Of a stretch of 64,000 nt of DNA, positions 1 to 12,711 are shown in pieces. The stretch comes from Arabidopsis thaliana. Its lineage: Eukaryota; Streptophyta; Magnoliopsida; Brassicales; Brassicaceae. The position numbers and the translations under genes are program-made. Below the pieces are notes generated by a model that was not told the DNA's origin, searched no databases, and saw nothing but the letters and a program-made list of their open reading frames with translations. The stretch's first letter is position 1; every line of letters begins with the position of its first letter. The stretch covers positions 21,269,835 through 21,333,834 of the forward strand of contig NC_003076.8 of the NCBI RefSeq assembly GCF_000001735.4. Direction: 5' to 3'.

Positions 1-1594
1 TCAAAGTGGTGAATAAGTACGGATTTACAGAATTGTCCTCTATGATTATATAATCACACGAGATAAATAACTTTCTTGCGACTAAAACCTGGCCGCTCCG
101 TACTATCTTGGCAATATTGGAATTTGGGGGTATATTTAACGCGTGTGATGCAATTTCCAAAACATTATTGTTTTGATTTTGTATGAGTTATTTTCTCAAC
201 TGCATATGTTATAAATTTATAATGATCACAATCCACACATAGTCACATACATCTAGTTTTTGGTATTTTATTATAAATAAGTGTTTAAGTCTAAAGTTGT
301 ATTTAGTTTGTTTTTTTTGGGTTTAACGAACAAGCTTCTGATAATGTTTTTTTAAAAAATAGTCTCTATTTCTTTTCTTTTTGGATAGATTTACGAAAGT
401 TTTAACAAGAAGGTTTGGTGATTTAGACATTCTTAAACTAATGAGTTAATAGGTAATGTTATTTTTTTTGTTTTGGGACAAAAAAAGGGATACTCATGTT
501 GTGTCCTAATATATTAGCTCAGTCGGACTAATTTATCTACGCGGTGCAACCATTTAAATTTCTACTAGAGAAAATTAAAAACCCAAAAATAGTGAATGTA
601 TAGTATCGATGGCTAGTGGACCCATAAACACGTACTCAAGAACACAAACAATCAACTATTTCTTTTTTTTGGTTAAAAAACAAACCATTAATTCTGGTTT
701 CGTTCACATGAGTTTTATGGTTAAATCTAAATATACGACAATTTCTGTCACATGATTGTCGCTGGTTGAAATAGATCGGTAGTCTCTGTTAATTAGAAAA
801 TGACAAAGTGTTAGTTTTTTAACAAACAAAAAAGAAGGAAAGTAATGTGTTAGCTAGTGAGAGTTCTGTAAGCCTGTAACATATAGCATATAGAACTTAA
901 ACAGTTTATACAAATTTTTATGACTTAGATACAATTTTGAAAGATTATATCTAGTATATATAGTATATATATGACCAAATAATAAAATAACATCCAAAAC
1001 TTAGATAATATATGGTCCAAAACATAGATAATACATGGCTCAAATAATACAACATAAAAATATAGACATAGTATATTAAACTAAAAAAATAATCTAAAAC
1101 TAATATTTTGTTTTTACAAAAATATTATTTAATGGATAAATTAGTACTTTTTAAAAGTGTTTTTAAGCTGTTAATTAGATTACAAGGATGTTCTATATGA
1201 TGATATTGAAAAGGGGCCAAACCTCCCATACGCTAGGAACGTGGTGGGCTACAACGTGGAAGAAAAATTTTTCGTTTGTAGATGGATTTGCATTTTCGTA
1301 ATCTACAAAAAAATTATATGAAAACTGAAAATATCTTAAATTTCAAAAATATAAATATTTTATTCTCATGAAGACGCATATGTTATGTTTAGAACAGTCG
1401 AAGCTCTCAAATGATTGATGATACTAGTGTTTCACCACTTGTTGTGCTATTTGTGTGAGTGTGACCTGCATGGTATTAATACGAATATTAGACTCTAACC
1501 GTAGATGAACAAATGGAATTTTCATCTACGAACCAAAACTATAACAGTTGTTTGTTACGACCAAAAAACGGCTGTGTAAAGAGGACCTTTTATT

Positions 1595-1648
1595 GTATTT
1601 GTCAGATCTTGTGTTCTTATTTCGTATTTGTCAGATCTTGTGTTCTTA
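1595..1648. repeat. Short tandem duplication, 29-bp period
   Basis: The 25-base word at 1595-1619 (gtatttgtcag...ttctta) recurs without change at 1624-1648. No function is evident; it looks like a recent slippage duplication in non-coding DNA. Confidence 0.85.
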
Positions 1649-2951
1649 GTACTACAAGTCATAGCACCTCTACGCGTGTGATTAAAAAAATGTTTCATAC
1701 GCGAAACTTTGACTATTTTGCTCATTAAGCTCTTTTACTTGAACTTATATTATAATATCTGAACTCCAATAATATTAGTAATATATTTCATTACTAATCC
1801 CAATTTATTAGATAACGCACGTGTCCTCTAAAACTCTAAATAAAATATGGAAAAAGACAAATGACGAGGCTGTGTCTTGTTGATAAAGAGATCCAGTACG
1901 TGGTCCATGCCAGATATTATTGTGTTATGTGGTTTAAATAATAAATTGTGAATTATTGATGTGTGGTTTGATCTATTTTGGGCTTAAACGATTGAATCCT
2001 AAGGGTTTCACATTGAACTGTTAGAGCATTTAAGATTCATTCTCACATTCACAGTTAGGTAGTGATAGTGATCGATTTCACATATTGGGTCCAAAAGTAG
2101 AGCATTTCACATGTACAATTTCACTTGATTGTGATTTAACGCGTAATTTTTATATTCGGCTTTATAACTAGAAACCGAAAGATTCTACTTTTTCACTAAC
2201 CGACCTTGTATATATTATATATCTTAAGTTTTGAACTTTTAGTTATCAACTAAATTAGGTTTTATTTTAAATTCACCACATACTTACACGTCACACATTT
2301 TTGTTAAACGGAGAAGTTTGTGTTTACATTATGTAATAAGACTTCCTTAAATTAGTACTCGGAAAATGAATTTTTTATTTTTTATCAAATCTGATTCGAG
2401 TTAGTTCAAAAATTAAAAAAAGTAAGATGTGTGATTAAAGCAATACGAAAAATAAATCACAAAATTGAAGAGGGAAAAAAAAGCACTACAAATAGAGGAC
2501 ATAAACGTGTGATTAGAGCTAATTAGTGTTTTAGTTTAAAACGTAGTTACTAGTTATAACCTAAGAACTTTATCCGGTTGAAAGAAGAGTAAATAATTAA
2601 TTTTTCCAGTTGACAAAAAATAAAATAAAAAAATAAAAAGGTAATGTGTTTAAACCTTTTTGCCAATAAGGATTAAAAGACAGCATCCTTACATTCACAT
2701 CACTTTCAATATATTCAAAAAAGCAGCCAGAGATACAAACTGTACAAGACACTATAGAGAAATGGAAAAAGACAAGAAGCCTAAATGCCGATAATGTTTG
2801 ACCAGAAAATGGTAAAGAAACGTTATATGTTAATATGTTATGTACCAACATAAACTCAAATAAAATACAATAATACACTAAAATAATAGAGAGACGAGAA
2901 TTTCATCGGTCAAAGTCTGACATTCTTCAACACCCGAACCTAGAAAACATC

Positions 2952-2959
2952 TATAAATA
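2952..2959 (+). promoter_or_regulatory. Probable TATA box of CYP715A1
   Basis: The sequence tataaata lies about 155 bases before the CYP715A1 start codon. I see no ATG between it and the start codon, so the leader appears free of upstream ORFs. The transcription start is inferred, not seen. Confidence 0.6.
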
Positions 2960-3114
2960 CCTCATTTGGTTCATTCCCATATTTCACCTGCAAACATTCT
3001 GAATACAACAACCCATATTGCACCTAAATCACTTCCTCATATACAATTCTTCACAACAGTAAAAAAATCCACACATATTTTTTTGTTCTTATATACAAAT
3101 TTGGAGAGATTGGG

Positions 3115-5675
3115 ATGGAGTTTTTTGAGATGTCTCGAGTTTGGTACATATTCTTCAAAGTTTTCGTCGTAGTTATTTGCCTCATGTTCTTGAAGCTCTT
3201 TCTGCGTTGTTGGATATGGCCAGTTCGAGCTCAAAAGAAGCTTAGAGGAAACGGATTTGTTGGTCCAGCTCCTAGTTTTCCATTTGGAAACCTTAATGAC
3301 ATGAAGAAACTGAAAATGGCCTCGGTTGTGGTGGATAATAGCAAATCTTCCACCATCATCAATCATGACATACACTCTATTGCACTTCCACATTTCGCTC
3401 GGTGGCAACAAGAATACGGTAACTAATAAATCTATATCCTCTTATTTAAATTCCGGACAATTAGACCATATAAGTTGTTTAGCTAACAACATTTGGATTA
3501 CCATATCTAAATATTAACGTAGATTATTGGTTACGTGTTATGTGATGCAGGGAAAGTATTTGTGTACTGGCTAGGGATAGAGCCGTTCGTGTACGTGGCC
3601 GATCCTGAATTCTTGAGTGTTATGTCGAAAGGGGTATTGGGGAAGAGTTGGGGAAAACCAAATGTTTTTAAGAAAGACAGAGAGCCAATGTTTGGTACCG
3701 GTTTGGTTATGGTCGAAGGAGATGATTGGACACGACATCGCCACATCATCACTCCTGCATTTGCCCCTCTTAATCTTAAGGTATAGATATGTACTTACAA
3801 TAGTTAAACTTTTTTTAAAAAAATCGTTTGCATTGGCAAGAGTCCAAGTTGTAGAAAATTAATAGGGTGACTAATCTAGTTCAACAATTTAGACTATATA
3901 GTCCTTTTCCAAAAGCATGAGCCACCATTTTTCATGACATAAATTTCAAGGTCTTATGATGTTGAAAAGACTAGAAAGTACTATATTAGACTCATTCAAA
4001 ATCAAAGATTCATACGAAATATTCCTCTTTTTCTCATTACTTTTAATTATTCGTCTTAAAAACAGGTTATGACAAATATGATGGTGGAATCAGTCTCCAA
4101 TATGTTGGACCGATGGGGCATACAAATAAACTCGGGTAATCCCGAATTCGACATGGAGAGCGAGATCATAGGAACAGCCGGTGAGATTATCGCCAAGACA
4201 AGCTTCGGTGTCACGGGAGAAAATGGAACTCAAGTCCTCAAAAACCTAAGAGCCGTGCAATTCGCTCTCTTCAACTCAAATCGCTACGTAGGCGTGCCAT
4301 TCAGCAACATTTTGAGTTACAAGCAAACCGTTAAAGCGAAGGGGCTAGGTCATGAGATAGATGGTCTCCTTTTGTCGTTCATAAACAAACGGAAGATATC
4401 TTTGGCTGAAGGAGATGACCAAGGCCACGATCTTCTCGGAATGTTGCTTAAGGCCGATCAGAAAGGGAATTTTACGGCGAAAGAGCTTGTGGACGAATGC
4501 AAGACATTCTTCTTCGCTGGCCACGAGACAACGGCTTTAGCACTAACGTGGACGTTTATGCTTCTTGCGATCCATCCCGAGTGGCAAGACACGATCAGGG
4601 AAGAGATTAGAGAAGTCATCGGAGATTCCAAGATTGAGTATAACAAACTTGCCGGTCTAAAAAAGGTACATTACCAAACACAGTACACAACAATCCACGT
4701 GCTTAATTATACGCATGCATACATTATGTTTGGACGCGTTCACAAAATAGTTTACAATTTGGCTTGGCATGTTCATATTTTCTTAATAAATAAACGAATT
4801 GAATGCACGTAAAAAAGATGATATTAGCCTGAACGCCTGATACTACATAAGATTTCATAAAATTAAAATAAACGAAAAATATACCTTAAGTATACTTTAA
4901 GCCTAATTAATTAATACTTTAATATACATCTGATCAATGTGGTCAAAGTCAGTGGTCACATAGAAGTCAAAATCTACAAAACGTACAATGATCAAACCAT
5001 AGAGGCGCGTCAACGACTGCGCTGACCAATGAACACGCCACGTAATCTTAAAAAAACTGAAAAATCTAAGCCACGTGGCAATATCTTCTCATAATGAATA
5101 TTCTATCTGTTTTTATTCATGACTAAAACGTGTGACACGCATATCATCAATGATACAATGAAATCACATCTTTTAGTTAATTAAATCACTTAACCTCCTG
5201 AATGTTAACTTTGATACTAATGAATATAACTTCCGATCATTTTATGCAGATGAGTTGGGTAATGAACGAGGTTCTCCGGCTATATCCACCGGCACCGAAC
5301 GCACAACGACAAGCCCGAAATGACATTGAAGTGAACGGACGAGTGATTCCAAACGGAACAAACATTTGGATTGATGTGGTGGCGATGCACCACGACGTTG
5401 AGTTGTGGGGAGATGACGTTAACGAGTTTAAGCCTGAGAGATTCGACGGTAATTTGCACGGTGGTTGTAAGAATAAAATGGGTTACATGCCGTTTGGATT
5501 CGGAGGGAGAATGTGTATCGGTCGGAATTTGACCACCATGGAGTACAAGATTGTCTTGTCGTTGGTTTTGTCCCGGTTCGAAATCTCGGTTTCGCCCGGT
5601 TATCGCCATTCTCCGACGTATATGCTTTCTCTTAGACCGGGTTACGGTTTGCCTCTAATTATACGACCACTTTAG
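3115..5675 (+). CDS. CYP715A1: Cytochrome P450 CYP715A1
   Basis: Haem-thiolate monooxygenase of the plant CYP72 clan, anchored in the ER by an N-terminal hydrophobic helix (about residues 10-30). Exons: 3115-3418, 3551-3780, 4066-4665 and 5250-5675, giving 519 residues, normal for a P450. Visible motifs: oxygen-binding AGHETT (329-334), the ExxR of the K helix (EVLR, 385-388), PERF (440-443) and the haem loop FGFGGRMCIG with Cys467 as iron ligand. All hallmark residues are present, so an active enzyme is expected. Introns are phased and GT-AG; the third, at 584 bases, is longest and holds a G-box. The name comes from family recall plus locus order (At5g52400). CYP715 members are linked to floral development and volatile metabolism; the substrate cannot be read from sequence. 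Confidence 0.95.
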
Positions 5676-6146
5676 ATTACATTACCGCACAAATATAAAG
5701 TTTTTATTTTCAAGTTTAATTAGGAGGATCAATTCTTTTCTTCTTTTTTTTTTTTGGTCGGCAGATCAAAATTTAACTATTTAAGTCCTCGACTTTTAGT
5801 ATATTTGTAAACGTGTCTTCTTTTTCCGGATAACGGAATACATCATCTTTTATTTCTTGTAATTTCACTGATTAATGCAATATACGATTTTGAGACTAAG
5901 ATTCAAGATTGTGTGTGTGTGATAAAATATGTGTTAATATGTAAGATAAAAGATGGATGGGTTACACCTAATAAATAAATTAAGGTGGGTAAATTTTGAA
6001 AGTAGTAGATAAATGTAAGGGCCTTTACCGTAATTATACGAAAGGTTCGTATCACGTTTCTTGTCTCGTCTATGAAGCAACGGACCAAAGTAAAGCGTAA
6101 ATGGAAAATTCAGTTTCATGCGAATTTTCGAATCGTTTGCTAAATT
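5676..6146. other. Intergenic: 3' flank of CYP715A1 and promoter of the next gene
   Basis: Contains the CYP715A1 3' UTR and the start region of the following plus-strand gene. An ATG at 6101 lies upstream of and out of frame with the chosen start at 6147. If transcribed, it would be an upstream ORF overlapping the main start. Confidence 0.55.
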
Positions 6147-9100
6147 ATGGCGTCTACAATGGCGACATGGACACCAAGCTCTCTCCAGCTCAGAATTGCC
6201 CTAAATCACGGTATCTTCAAAGCTCCGGAGAGAGCGAAGATGACCAAGCTCAGTCGTCGTCTCCGTATATCATGCGTCGCGCAGAACGCAGAGCCAGGTC
6301 GCGATTCGGGTGAGAGTAACGGGTCGGATCGTTTTCGTGGGTGGGCTGATTCGGGAGACGATGAGAACAATTCTCGCGGTGGCGATTGGTTTAAAGGTAC
6401 GGACTTTGGTTAACTTGGTAGATTTGTATTCGAATTTGGTTATAATATTCTGCAATTTTGTACCTTTTTCATGGTTTGTTGAAGGAATTTGATTTTTGTT
6501 CAGGAACCTTGTTATCTGGAGTTGCTGGAATGGTTTTGTTCGTTGGGCTAACTTACGCAGCTTTATCTTCCAAACGCAATGTCTTAAGTATGTGTTTCAA
6601 TCTTCATTTAGTGATACAATGTAGTTGATTTTAATAATGAAGTTATCAAATTTTGGTGAATGTTTAGGACCAAAAGTAGAAGTGATGGTGACCACAGTTA
6701 CTAAAAGTTCAATTGATCAAATCAGCACGGATGAGAATGAAGGAAATATTGTGACTAGTCAAGATAACCAGGAAAGCTATAGAGGTATAAACCCGAACCG
6801 TATAGGTTAAGTTCTTTGGTGCTTATTTTATCTCTCAATGTGGTTACCTGTTTAACAAGCGTTCCCTTTTCTGGATGTTAGTTTAGATTCACAAGTTTTA
6901 TCTCCGGATGAAATAGATGTTGCGTCAAAATCCACGTCTACTAGGAAAGACAATGAGGAGGCGGAGAAAGCATCGGTAAGCTCAGCGGAGAGATACACAT
7001 CATCTACAGAGCTGGATGGAGTAGATACACATACCTCTCAAATCCCAAACGAAAAGCAGAAAGCCCGCCGTTATACAGGAATACCTGCTCCTTCTACAGT
7101 TCCACAAGTAGATTCTTTAAAACCTATCTTTCCAACGGTTGTGGATCCAGTTCAAAGTCAAATGTTTGCAGCTTTACAAGCTTTAAAGGTTACTGCTTTC
7201 AGATTATTTTGACCAATCTTTTGATGTGTGAAGATACTGATTGCATATTTATAAAACCCTATTTAATTTTCAGGTTATTGAATCCGATGCTCTGCCTTAC
7301 GATTTATGTACACGCCGTGAATTCGCTCGTTGGGTGGTTTCTGCAAGCAATACTCTATCGAGGTAACTATCAAAAAATCTCTTTCCTACTCTTGAAACAT
7401 TGTGAAATATTTCACTGCCTTACAACGTGAAAATATCTTCATTGGTTATAGGAACTCAGCATCAAAAGTATATCCTGCCATGTATATAGAAAATGTTACT
7501 GAACTTGCATTTGATGATATTACACCTGAAGATCCTGATTTTCCATTCATTCAAGGTGATCATCGAATTTTTTGTACATTCACTCTGAAGTCTGAATCAG
7601 TGAAGTTATGTTTAATCTGCTTTCTTCATTTTTCATTGGATAGTATAGGTTTGGCAGAGGCAGGACTTATCTCAAGCAAACTCTCTAACAACAATATGCC
7701 TTCTTCTGAGAGCAGTCGGGTTACGTTCTCCCCAGAAAGGTAGACGTGCTATTTATTTTCACCCAGCCATATACATTATACGCTATTAAAAAGTAGCTAT
7801 TGTTATGTGATATCCACTCTTTTCATCTCTTTTTCTCCCTCTGCAGTCCTCTAACACGTCAGGATCTATTGAGCTGGAAGATGGCTTTGGAATTTCGACA
7901 GCTTCCAGAAGCTGATAGCAAGGTTCTTTGTCTATTCCTTTCTTTTTCGTTTGCCACATCTAGTCATTGTAGCGTCGTAAACCTTACACAACTCACTTTT
8001 CTTATTTCAGAAATTATACCAACTTTCTGGTTTTCTTGACATTGATAAAATAAACCCAGAAGCATGGCCTGCCCTTATAGCTGACCTATCTGCTGGAGAA
8101 CACGGAATAACAGCACTTTCTTTTGGTGAGTGAGATTCTTGCTTCTTAAGTAATCATATCATTAGAGTTTCACAACCAAAATTTGTTTTTAAAAGTCTTG
8201 TGTCCATCATCTAGGGCGTACCAGATTGTTTCAACCGTCGAAAGCAGTTACAAAAGCCCAAACAGCTGTGTCTCTTGCAATTGGTGATGCTTTTGAAGTA
8301 GTTGGTGAGGAGCTAGCTCGTATAGAAGCAGAGGCTATGGCCGAAAATGTGGTTTGTGCACATAACGAATTGGTTGCTCAGGTCGAGAAGGATATTAATG
8401 CTAGCTTCGAGAAAGAGCTTTTAAGAGAAAAAGAAATAGTAGATGCAGTGGAGAAATTGGCTGAAGAAGCAAAGTCAGAGCTAGCGAGACTTAGAGTTGA
8501 GAAAGAAGAGGAGACTCTTGCATTGGAGAGAGAACGCACATCGATTGAAACAGAAATGGAGGCTCTTGCAAGGATACGAAATGAGCTTGAGGAACAACTT
8601 CAAAGCCTTGCGAGTAACAAGGCAGAGATGTCATATGAGAAAGAGAGGTTTGATAGACTTCAAAAGCAAGTGGAGGATGAGAACCAAGAGATACTCCGGT
8701 TACAAAATGAGCTTGAAGTTGAAAGGAACGCTTTATCCATTGCCAGGTATAGAATATAGTATCTTGAAAGTTCTTCTTTCTTTCCCAAGCAAGATCAAAT
8801 GAGCATGAATAGATCTTACACAGTGAGATAGAGGCAAAACATTTCTTAATTACATTGATTAGTGAAACTCAAAAACTTTTATATTGAAAAATGTGACAAA
8901 TCAAACATATGAGAGTTTAGCTCTTCAGATTATTTACTGTTTTGAGTTTTGTTTTTGAAGGGATTGGGCTAAGGATGAAGCGAGAAGAGCAAGAGAACAA
9001 GCAAAAGTGCTAGAAGAAGCTAGAGGACGTTGGGAGAAGTATGGCCTAAAAGTGATTGTTGACAGCGACCTCCATGAACAGACAACAAAAACCGAATCTA

Positions 9101-9459
9101 CTTGGCTGAACGCAGGAAAGCAAAATCATGTAGAAGGAACCATGAAAAGAGCTGGAAATCTGATTGCTAAGCTGAAGAAGATGGCGAAAGATGTAGGAGA
9201 GAAATCCAGAGAAGTAATTTACTTGATCATAGAGAAGATAAGCCTTCTGATATCAGCCTTAAAACAACAAGTTCATGGCATGGAGAACAAAGCCAAAGAC
9301 CTCAAAATCAAAACTAAGTCTAAAGCAGAGGAAGTGTGGAGACAAACGAGCTTGAGGGCTGATGAGATCAGAAATATCTCTATAGTGAAGGCTAAGGAGA
9401 CTGTGGAAGAGTTTAAGGACAGAGTCGGTAAACTCGGCGAGAAATTCAAGTCGAAGTAG
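6147..9459 (+). CDS. Predicted chloroplast SLH-like / coiled-coil membrane protein (At5g52410)
   Basis: Eleven exons (6147-6396, 6504-6587, 6668-6784, 6887-7188, 7274-7362, 7452-7555, 7649-7739, 7847-7922, 8011-8125, 8215-8746, 8961-9459) give 752 residues. The first about 60 residues are Ser/Arg-rich and resemble a chloroplast transit peptide, starting MASTMATW. One membrane helix follows (about 85-108, from GTLLSGVAGMVLFVGLTYAA). Then comes an acidic linker and, at about 252-400, segments resembling S-layer-homology repeats (REFARWVVSASN; ...FPFIQGLAEAGLISS). The last half is a long charged coiled coil rich in E/K/R (about 425-620) and a Lys-rich tail. I recall this family (with At5g23890) being annotated for SLH domains. 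The biochemical function is unknown. The start at 6147 is preferred over 6101 because only this frame gives the transit peptide. Confidence 0.85.
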
Positions 9460-10024
9460 GTTTATGCGGTTTGGTTGAAGATTAAGATTTGTTAGATAAA
9501 GATGCAAAACAATGAACTGTCTTAAATTCCAAAACCGGAAAGCTATGAGCCCCAACTTAGATAGATGACTACACTGATTATATGATTGTGGTCTTCGCCA
9601 GTTTTTACTACTACCACCATTTAGTCTTTGAATCCATTCTACAAGCAATTGAAGAATAAATATGGTATTGGATCAACTTCAAATTTTGAAACATGATAGG
9701 AAATTAAGTTGAGTCTCACTAATTTTTCTTAATATCTGACCATATATTTAAAATTAGTTACCAAAACCTTGGCAGTAAATTTTTAGTTAGATATGATAAA
9801 AGATACTATTGTTTTGATTAAAAAAAGGTAGAGATGATGAGATTTCTATGTTGAATTCAAAACAATAAAATAAATATTAGCTAAGATATCACGAAGTGAT
9901 AAAGATGAATCTTTGATTAAATCACATTAAAAGTTGAAAAACGATATCATAAGAGATTTTGTGTTCTCTATATGTAACGCTATCTGGCAACATTCTTTCT
10001 GCTTTCCAATAAGGTTCATGAAGA
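9460..10024. other. Intergenic 3' flank
   Basis: 3' UTR of the SLH-like gene followed by AT-rich spacer up to the MATH pseudogene. I see no other feature. Confidence 0.5.
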
Positions 10025-11469
10025 ATGGGTAACACAATTTCGAATGCAACAACGTTATCATACGGTGAAACGACATGCTCAAATCCAACTTCTACGATTG
10101 CGAGCAGTTTCACGGAACATCCTCGCCTTCTTGCTATTCTGTCAAGATTGAGAATCTCGCACAACTTAACAATGAAAAATACCAATCTCGTCGTTTCACG
10201 GTAGGCGGGTATTACTGGTATGTAGCTATAATCTTGCTCTTATATATTACCATTTATGTTTTATGAGACATGTAACACATATAGACCATGATTTTACTAT
10301 GTACACATTAGCTCCTGAAGGGTTAAATTAAATCTTCATCATAAGAAAAGAACATGAATCTTTCTTACTTTATGCAATAATATTTCTGTTAAAAAGAAAA
10401 CCTGCAGGAAATTGATTATATATCCAAAAGGGAACGACGAGGACCATGGAAGTGGTTATATTTCAATGTACGTAGAAATAGACAGCACATCTGAAGTTTT
10501 TGCATATGTCAAGTTCTTCGTCTACAATAAGAAAGAACAAATGTACTTTACTATTCAAAGTTGTTGGTTTAAAACATATCTATATTATTCAATATTTATA
10601 TTAACTATATAAGACTTGTTCATTTGTCACATATGTCACGTTGAATTACTCCATTTTTTCTAATAGATACTGAAGTAAAGCGTTTCAATGCTTTAAGAAT
10701 GGTATGGGGATTCTCTCAAATGCTTCCTCTCCACTTATTCGAAAATCCAAAAAATGGATATATATTCGACGGGCAAAAATGCGAGTTTGGTGTTGAAGTG
10801 ATGGTTGTTCCACCCCTTACCAATTGGGAAGTGATGTCTTTTGATCAGAAACTCTCACCATCCACATTCTCCTGGAGTGCCAATGGTTTCTCCTTATTGA
10901 CAGAGAATCTTTATGTGTCAAACAACTTTTCAGTTGGAGGAAGAGAATGGTGAGGCTAATAAGTCATTGAATATATATACACGTCTATGTATGCTAAGTG
11001 TATACAAAATAATGTGACTTTTCTATAGGTGTTTGAAGATGTATCCAAAGGGAAGAGAGGCAGATGGCAAATGGTTGTCCTTATTTCTGCATATATATAG
11101 CTGATAGTGAAACCTTTTCGGAGGATGAGAAGATTTACGTGCATGCAGATCTCCGAGTATTATACCCACGTCCACATGTATACAACAATCACGTCACACA
11201 GAAACGTATAATTAACTTTGAAACACAATTTTCTATATTCTTGAATAAATCACTTAGTTGCTTTTTTCAAGTCTTAACTAAATTTTCAATACCTTACATA
11301 TATTTATTTTTCTTGCAGTTAACGTCTGTTACAAGAAATCAACTCAAGGGTGGGGTTGCGAAGATTTTGCGGCTATAGCCATCGGGAGTGTAATTACTTG
11401 GACAATGACACTTTGACATTGGAGGTCGAATTTAAAGTTGTTTCTACAACCAAGTATTCTCACCCATGA
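10025..11469 (+). pseudogene. TRAF-like (MATH) domain pseudogene, two MATH repeats, frameshifted
   Basis: Translated pieces form two consecutive MATH domains of the large plant TRAF-like family. MATH-1 pieces: SPSCYSVKIENLAQLNNEKY, RRFTVGGYYW | KLIIYPKGNDEDHGSGYISM. MATH-2 pieces: FSWSANGFSLLTENLYVSNN, FSVGGREW | CLKMYPKGREADGKWLSLFL, then DSETFSEDEKIYVHADLRV. Introns with good GT-AG borders join the pieces at 10218-10407, 10560-10666 and 10950-11028, with another near 11180-11320. Three frame breaks are visible. Near 10112-10118 the upstream frame (MGNTISNATT...) shifts into the MATH frame. At about 11090-11100 an extra four bases in a TA run give a stop. At about 11380-11395 the frame shifts before LDNDTLTLEVEFKVVSTTKY and the stop at 11467-11469. 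The intact splice sites suggest recent inactivation. Confidence 0.8.
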
Positions 11470-11982
11470 TCTAAGCTCTTCTTGTAGAATATCTACAATA
11501 TTCCATATTCTACTACAAGTCTAGTAATCTACAATGCCTTGTTTCATACGATTTCTAGTAATTAGTTCCTTTTTAGTTAAATCAATTCTACAGTTTATGG
11601 TTCCGGATTCATTTCCTGCTAACTAATTATATCATTTTTTATAACTAGTAATCATTGAAGCTTATAATTGAAATCTATAACTACAAAGCCTAGTGCACTT
11701 ACGTCCAGAAAGCCAAAATAATTAGGCTTCCTATTAACACATATATTTATATGTTTCTTAAGAACTTTTACGAAATTACCTGCATGTAGTTAAAATAATA
11801 AAATCTAAACTAATTGTGAGCACAACAATAATCCGCCACGTCTTCTAAACCTCTTCCATTCAAAACTCTTCACTATCCGCCACGTGTCCCCTTCTTCACA
11901 CTCTTTTTATCTTCCTCCACCTCTAAAACTTTCTCACCACATTTTCCCGAGAAAACAAAAAAAAAAAACTTACACCAAAACG
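11470..11982. other. Intergenic, promoter of the following membrane-protein gene
   Basis: AT-rich spacer. Just before the next gene there are two ccacgt motifs (near 11836 and 11880, the second within cacgtg) and an A-rich leader. No coding content is seen. Confidence 0.45.
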
Positions 11983-12711
11983 ATGTCTGGAGGTGTCGGT
12001 CCAACGTACAACGACATAACCTTACCCAAAGAAGAAGAAGAAGAACATCAAACCCAATCCACCTCAACAGTATCATCCACCGGAAAACCCGCCGGATTCT
12101 TCTCATTCCGACAACTAAACATCCTCGCAATAATCATCGTTCTCTCCGCAAGTGGTCTCGTAACAATCCAAGATTTCATATTCACGATCCTCACTCTCAT
12201 CTACTTCTTCTTCCTCTCGAAACTTATCTTCCCACCACACAACAATCCAAACCGTGACGCTCCTCTCACAAGCTCCACAAACAAAATCTTCCGTATCTAT
12301 GTTACAGCGGCGGGGATCGTCGGGCTTATCATTCCGATCTGTTACATCTTCGAAGGAATCGTTGAGGATGATAAGAACGGTGTTAGCGCAGCTGCACCGC
12401 ACGTGTTTCTTTTAGCGAGTCAGATTTTTATGGAAGGATTAGCGACCATGTTTGGCTTCTCTGCTCCGGCGAGGATTCTTGTTCCGATTGTTTACAACGC
12501 CAGGAGGGTTTTGACTCTTGTGGAGTGGATTATGAGTGAGTTCTCGAGGGAGGATGTGACGGGGACGGTTTCTGCGCGGCGGATGTATGCCGGGAAAGTT
12601 TTGGCGGCGGCTAATTTAGGGATTTGGTCGTTTAATCTCTTTGGTGTTTTGATTCCGGTTTATCTACCCAGAGCGTTTAAGAGGTATTACGGTTCTGATA
12701 AGGAGGATTGA
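11983..12711 (+). CDS. Small multi-pass membrane protein of unknown function (At5g52420)
   Basis: Single-exon gene, 242 residues. The start is the first ATG in the open frame; the frame continues upstream only through non-ATG codons. The N-terminal about 38 residues are hydrophilic with an acidic EEEEE run. About five hydrophobic segments follow: roughly 45-60, 64-83, 104-122, 138-160 and 206-228. Conserved-looking loops include PHVFLLASQIFMEGLATMFG and SAPARILVPIVYNARR. The C-terminus is basic then acidic (RAFKRYYGSDKED). I recognise it only as a plant-specific uncharacterised family. There is no signal peptide and no catalytic motif. Codon use in the first half is C-rich. It faces the neighbouring minus-strand gene tail to tail. 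Confidence 0.85.
   Translation: MSGGVGPTYNDITLPKEEEEEHQTQSTSTVSSTGKPAGFFSFRQLNILAIIIVLSASGLVTIQDFIFTILTLIYFFFLSKLIFPPHNNPNRDAPLTSSTNKIFRIYVTAAGIVGLIIPICYIFEGIVEDDKNGVSAAAPHVFLLASQIFMEGLATMFGFSAPARILVPIVYNARRVLTLVEWIMSEFSREDVTGTVSARRMYAGKVLAAANLGIWSFNLFGVLIPVYLPRAFKRYYGSDKED

Larger units (their letters stand above)
1..3114. other. AT-rich gene-free stretch upstream of CYP715A1
   Basis: I see no convincing gene here. Open frames are short and start on non-ATG codons or have low-complexity translations. The DNA is AT-rich with scattered A/T runs and a TA-rich patch near 950-1090. It holds a short tandem duplication (1595-1648) and, at its right end, the CYP715A1 promoter. Nothing resembles a transposon terminus or an RNA gene. 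Confidence 0.6.

Noticed and set aside
3037-3411. 124-codon minus-strand frame over CYP715A1 exon 1
   Set aside because: Overlaps a well-supported P450 exon and matches nothing I know.
11884-11982. N-terminal extension of the small membrane protein
   Set aside because: The frame is open but begins with GTG; the first ATG is 11983 and the extension has 5' UTR character.
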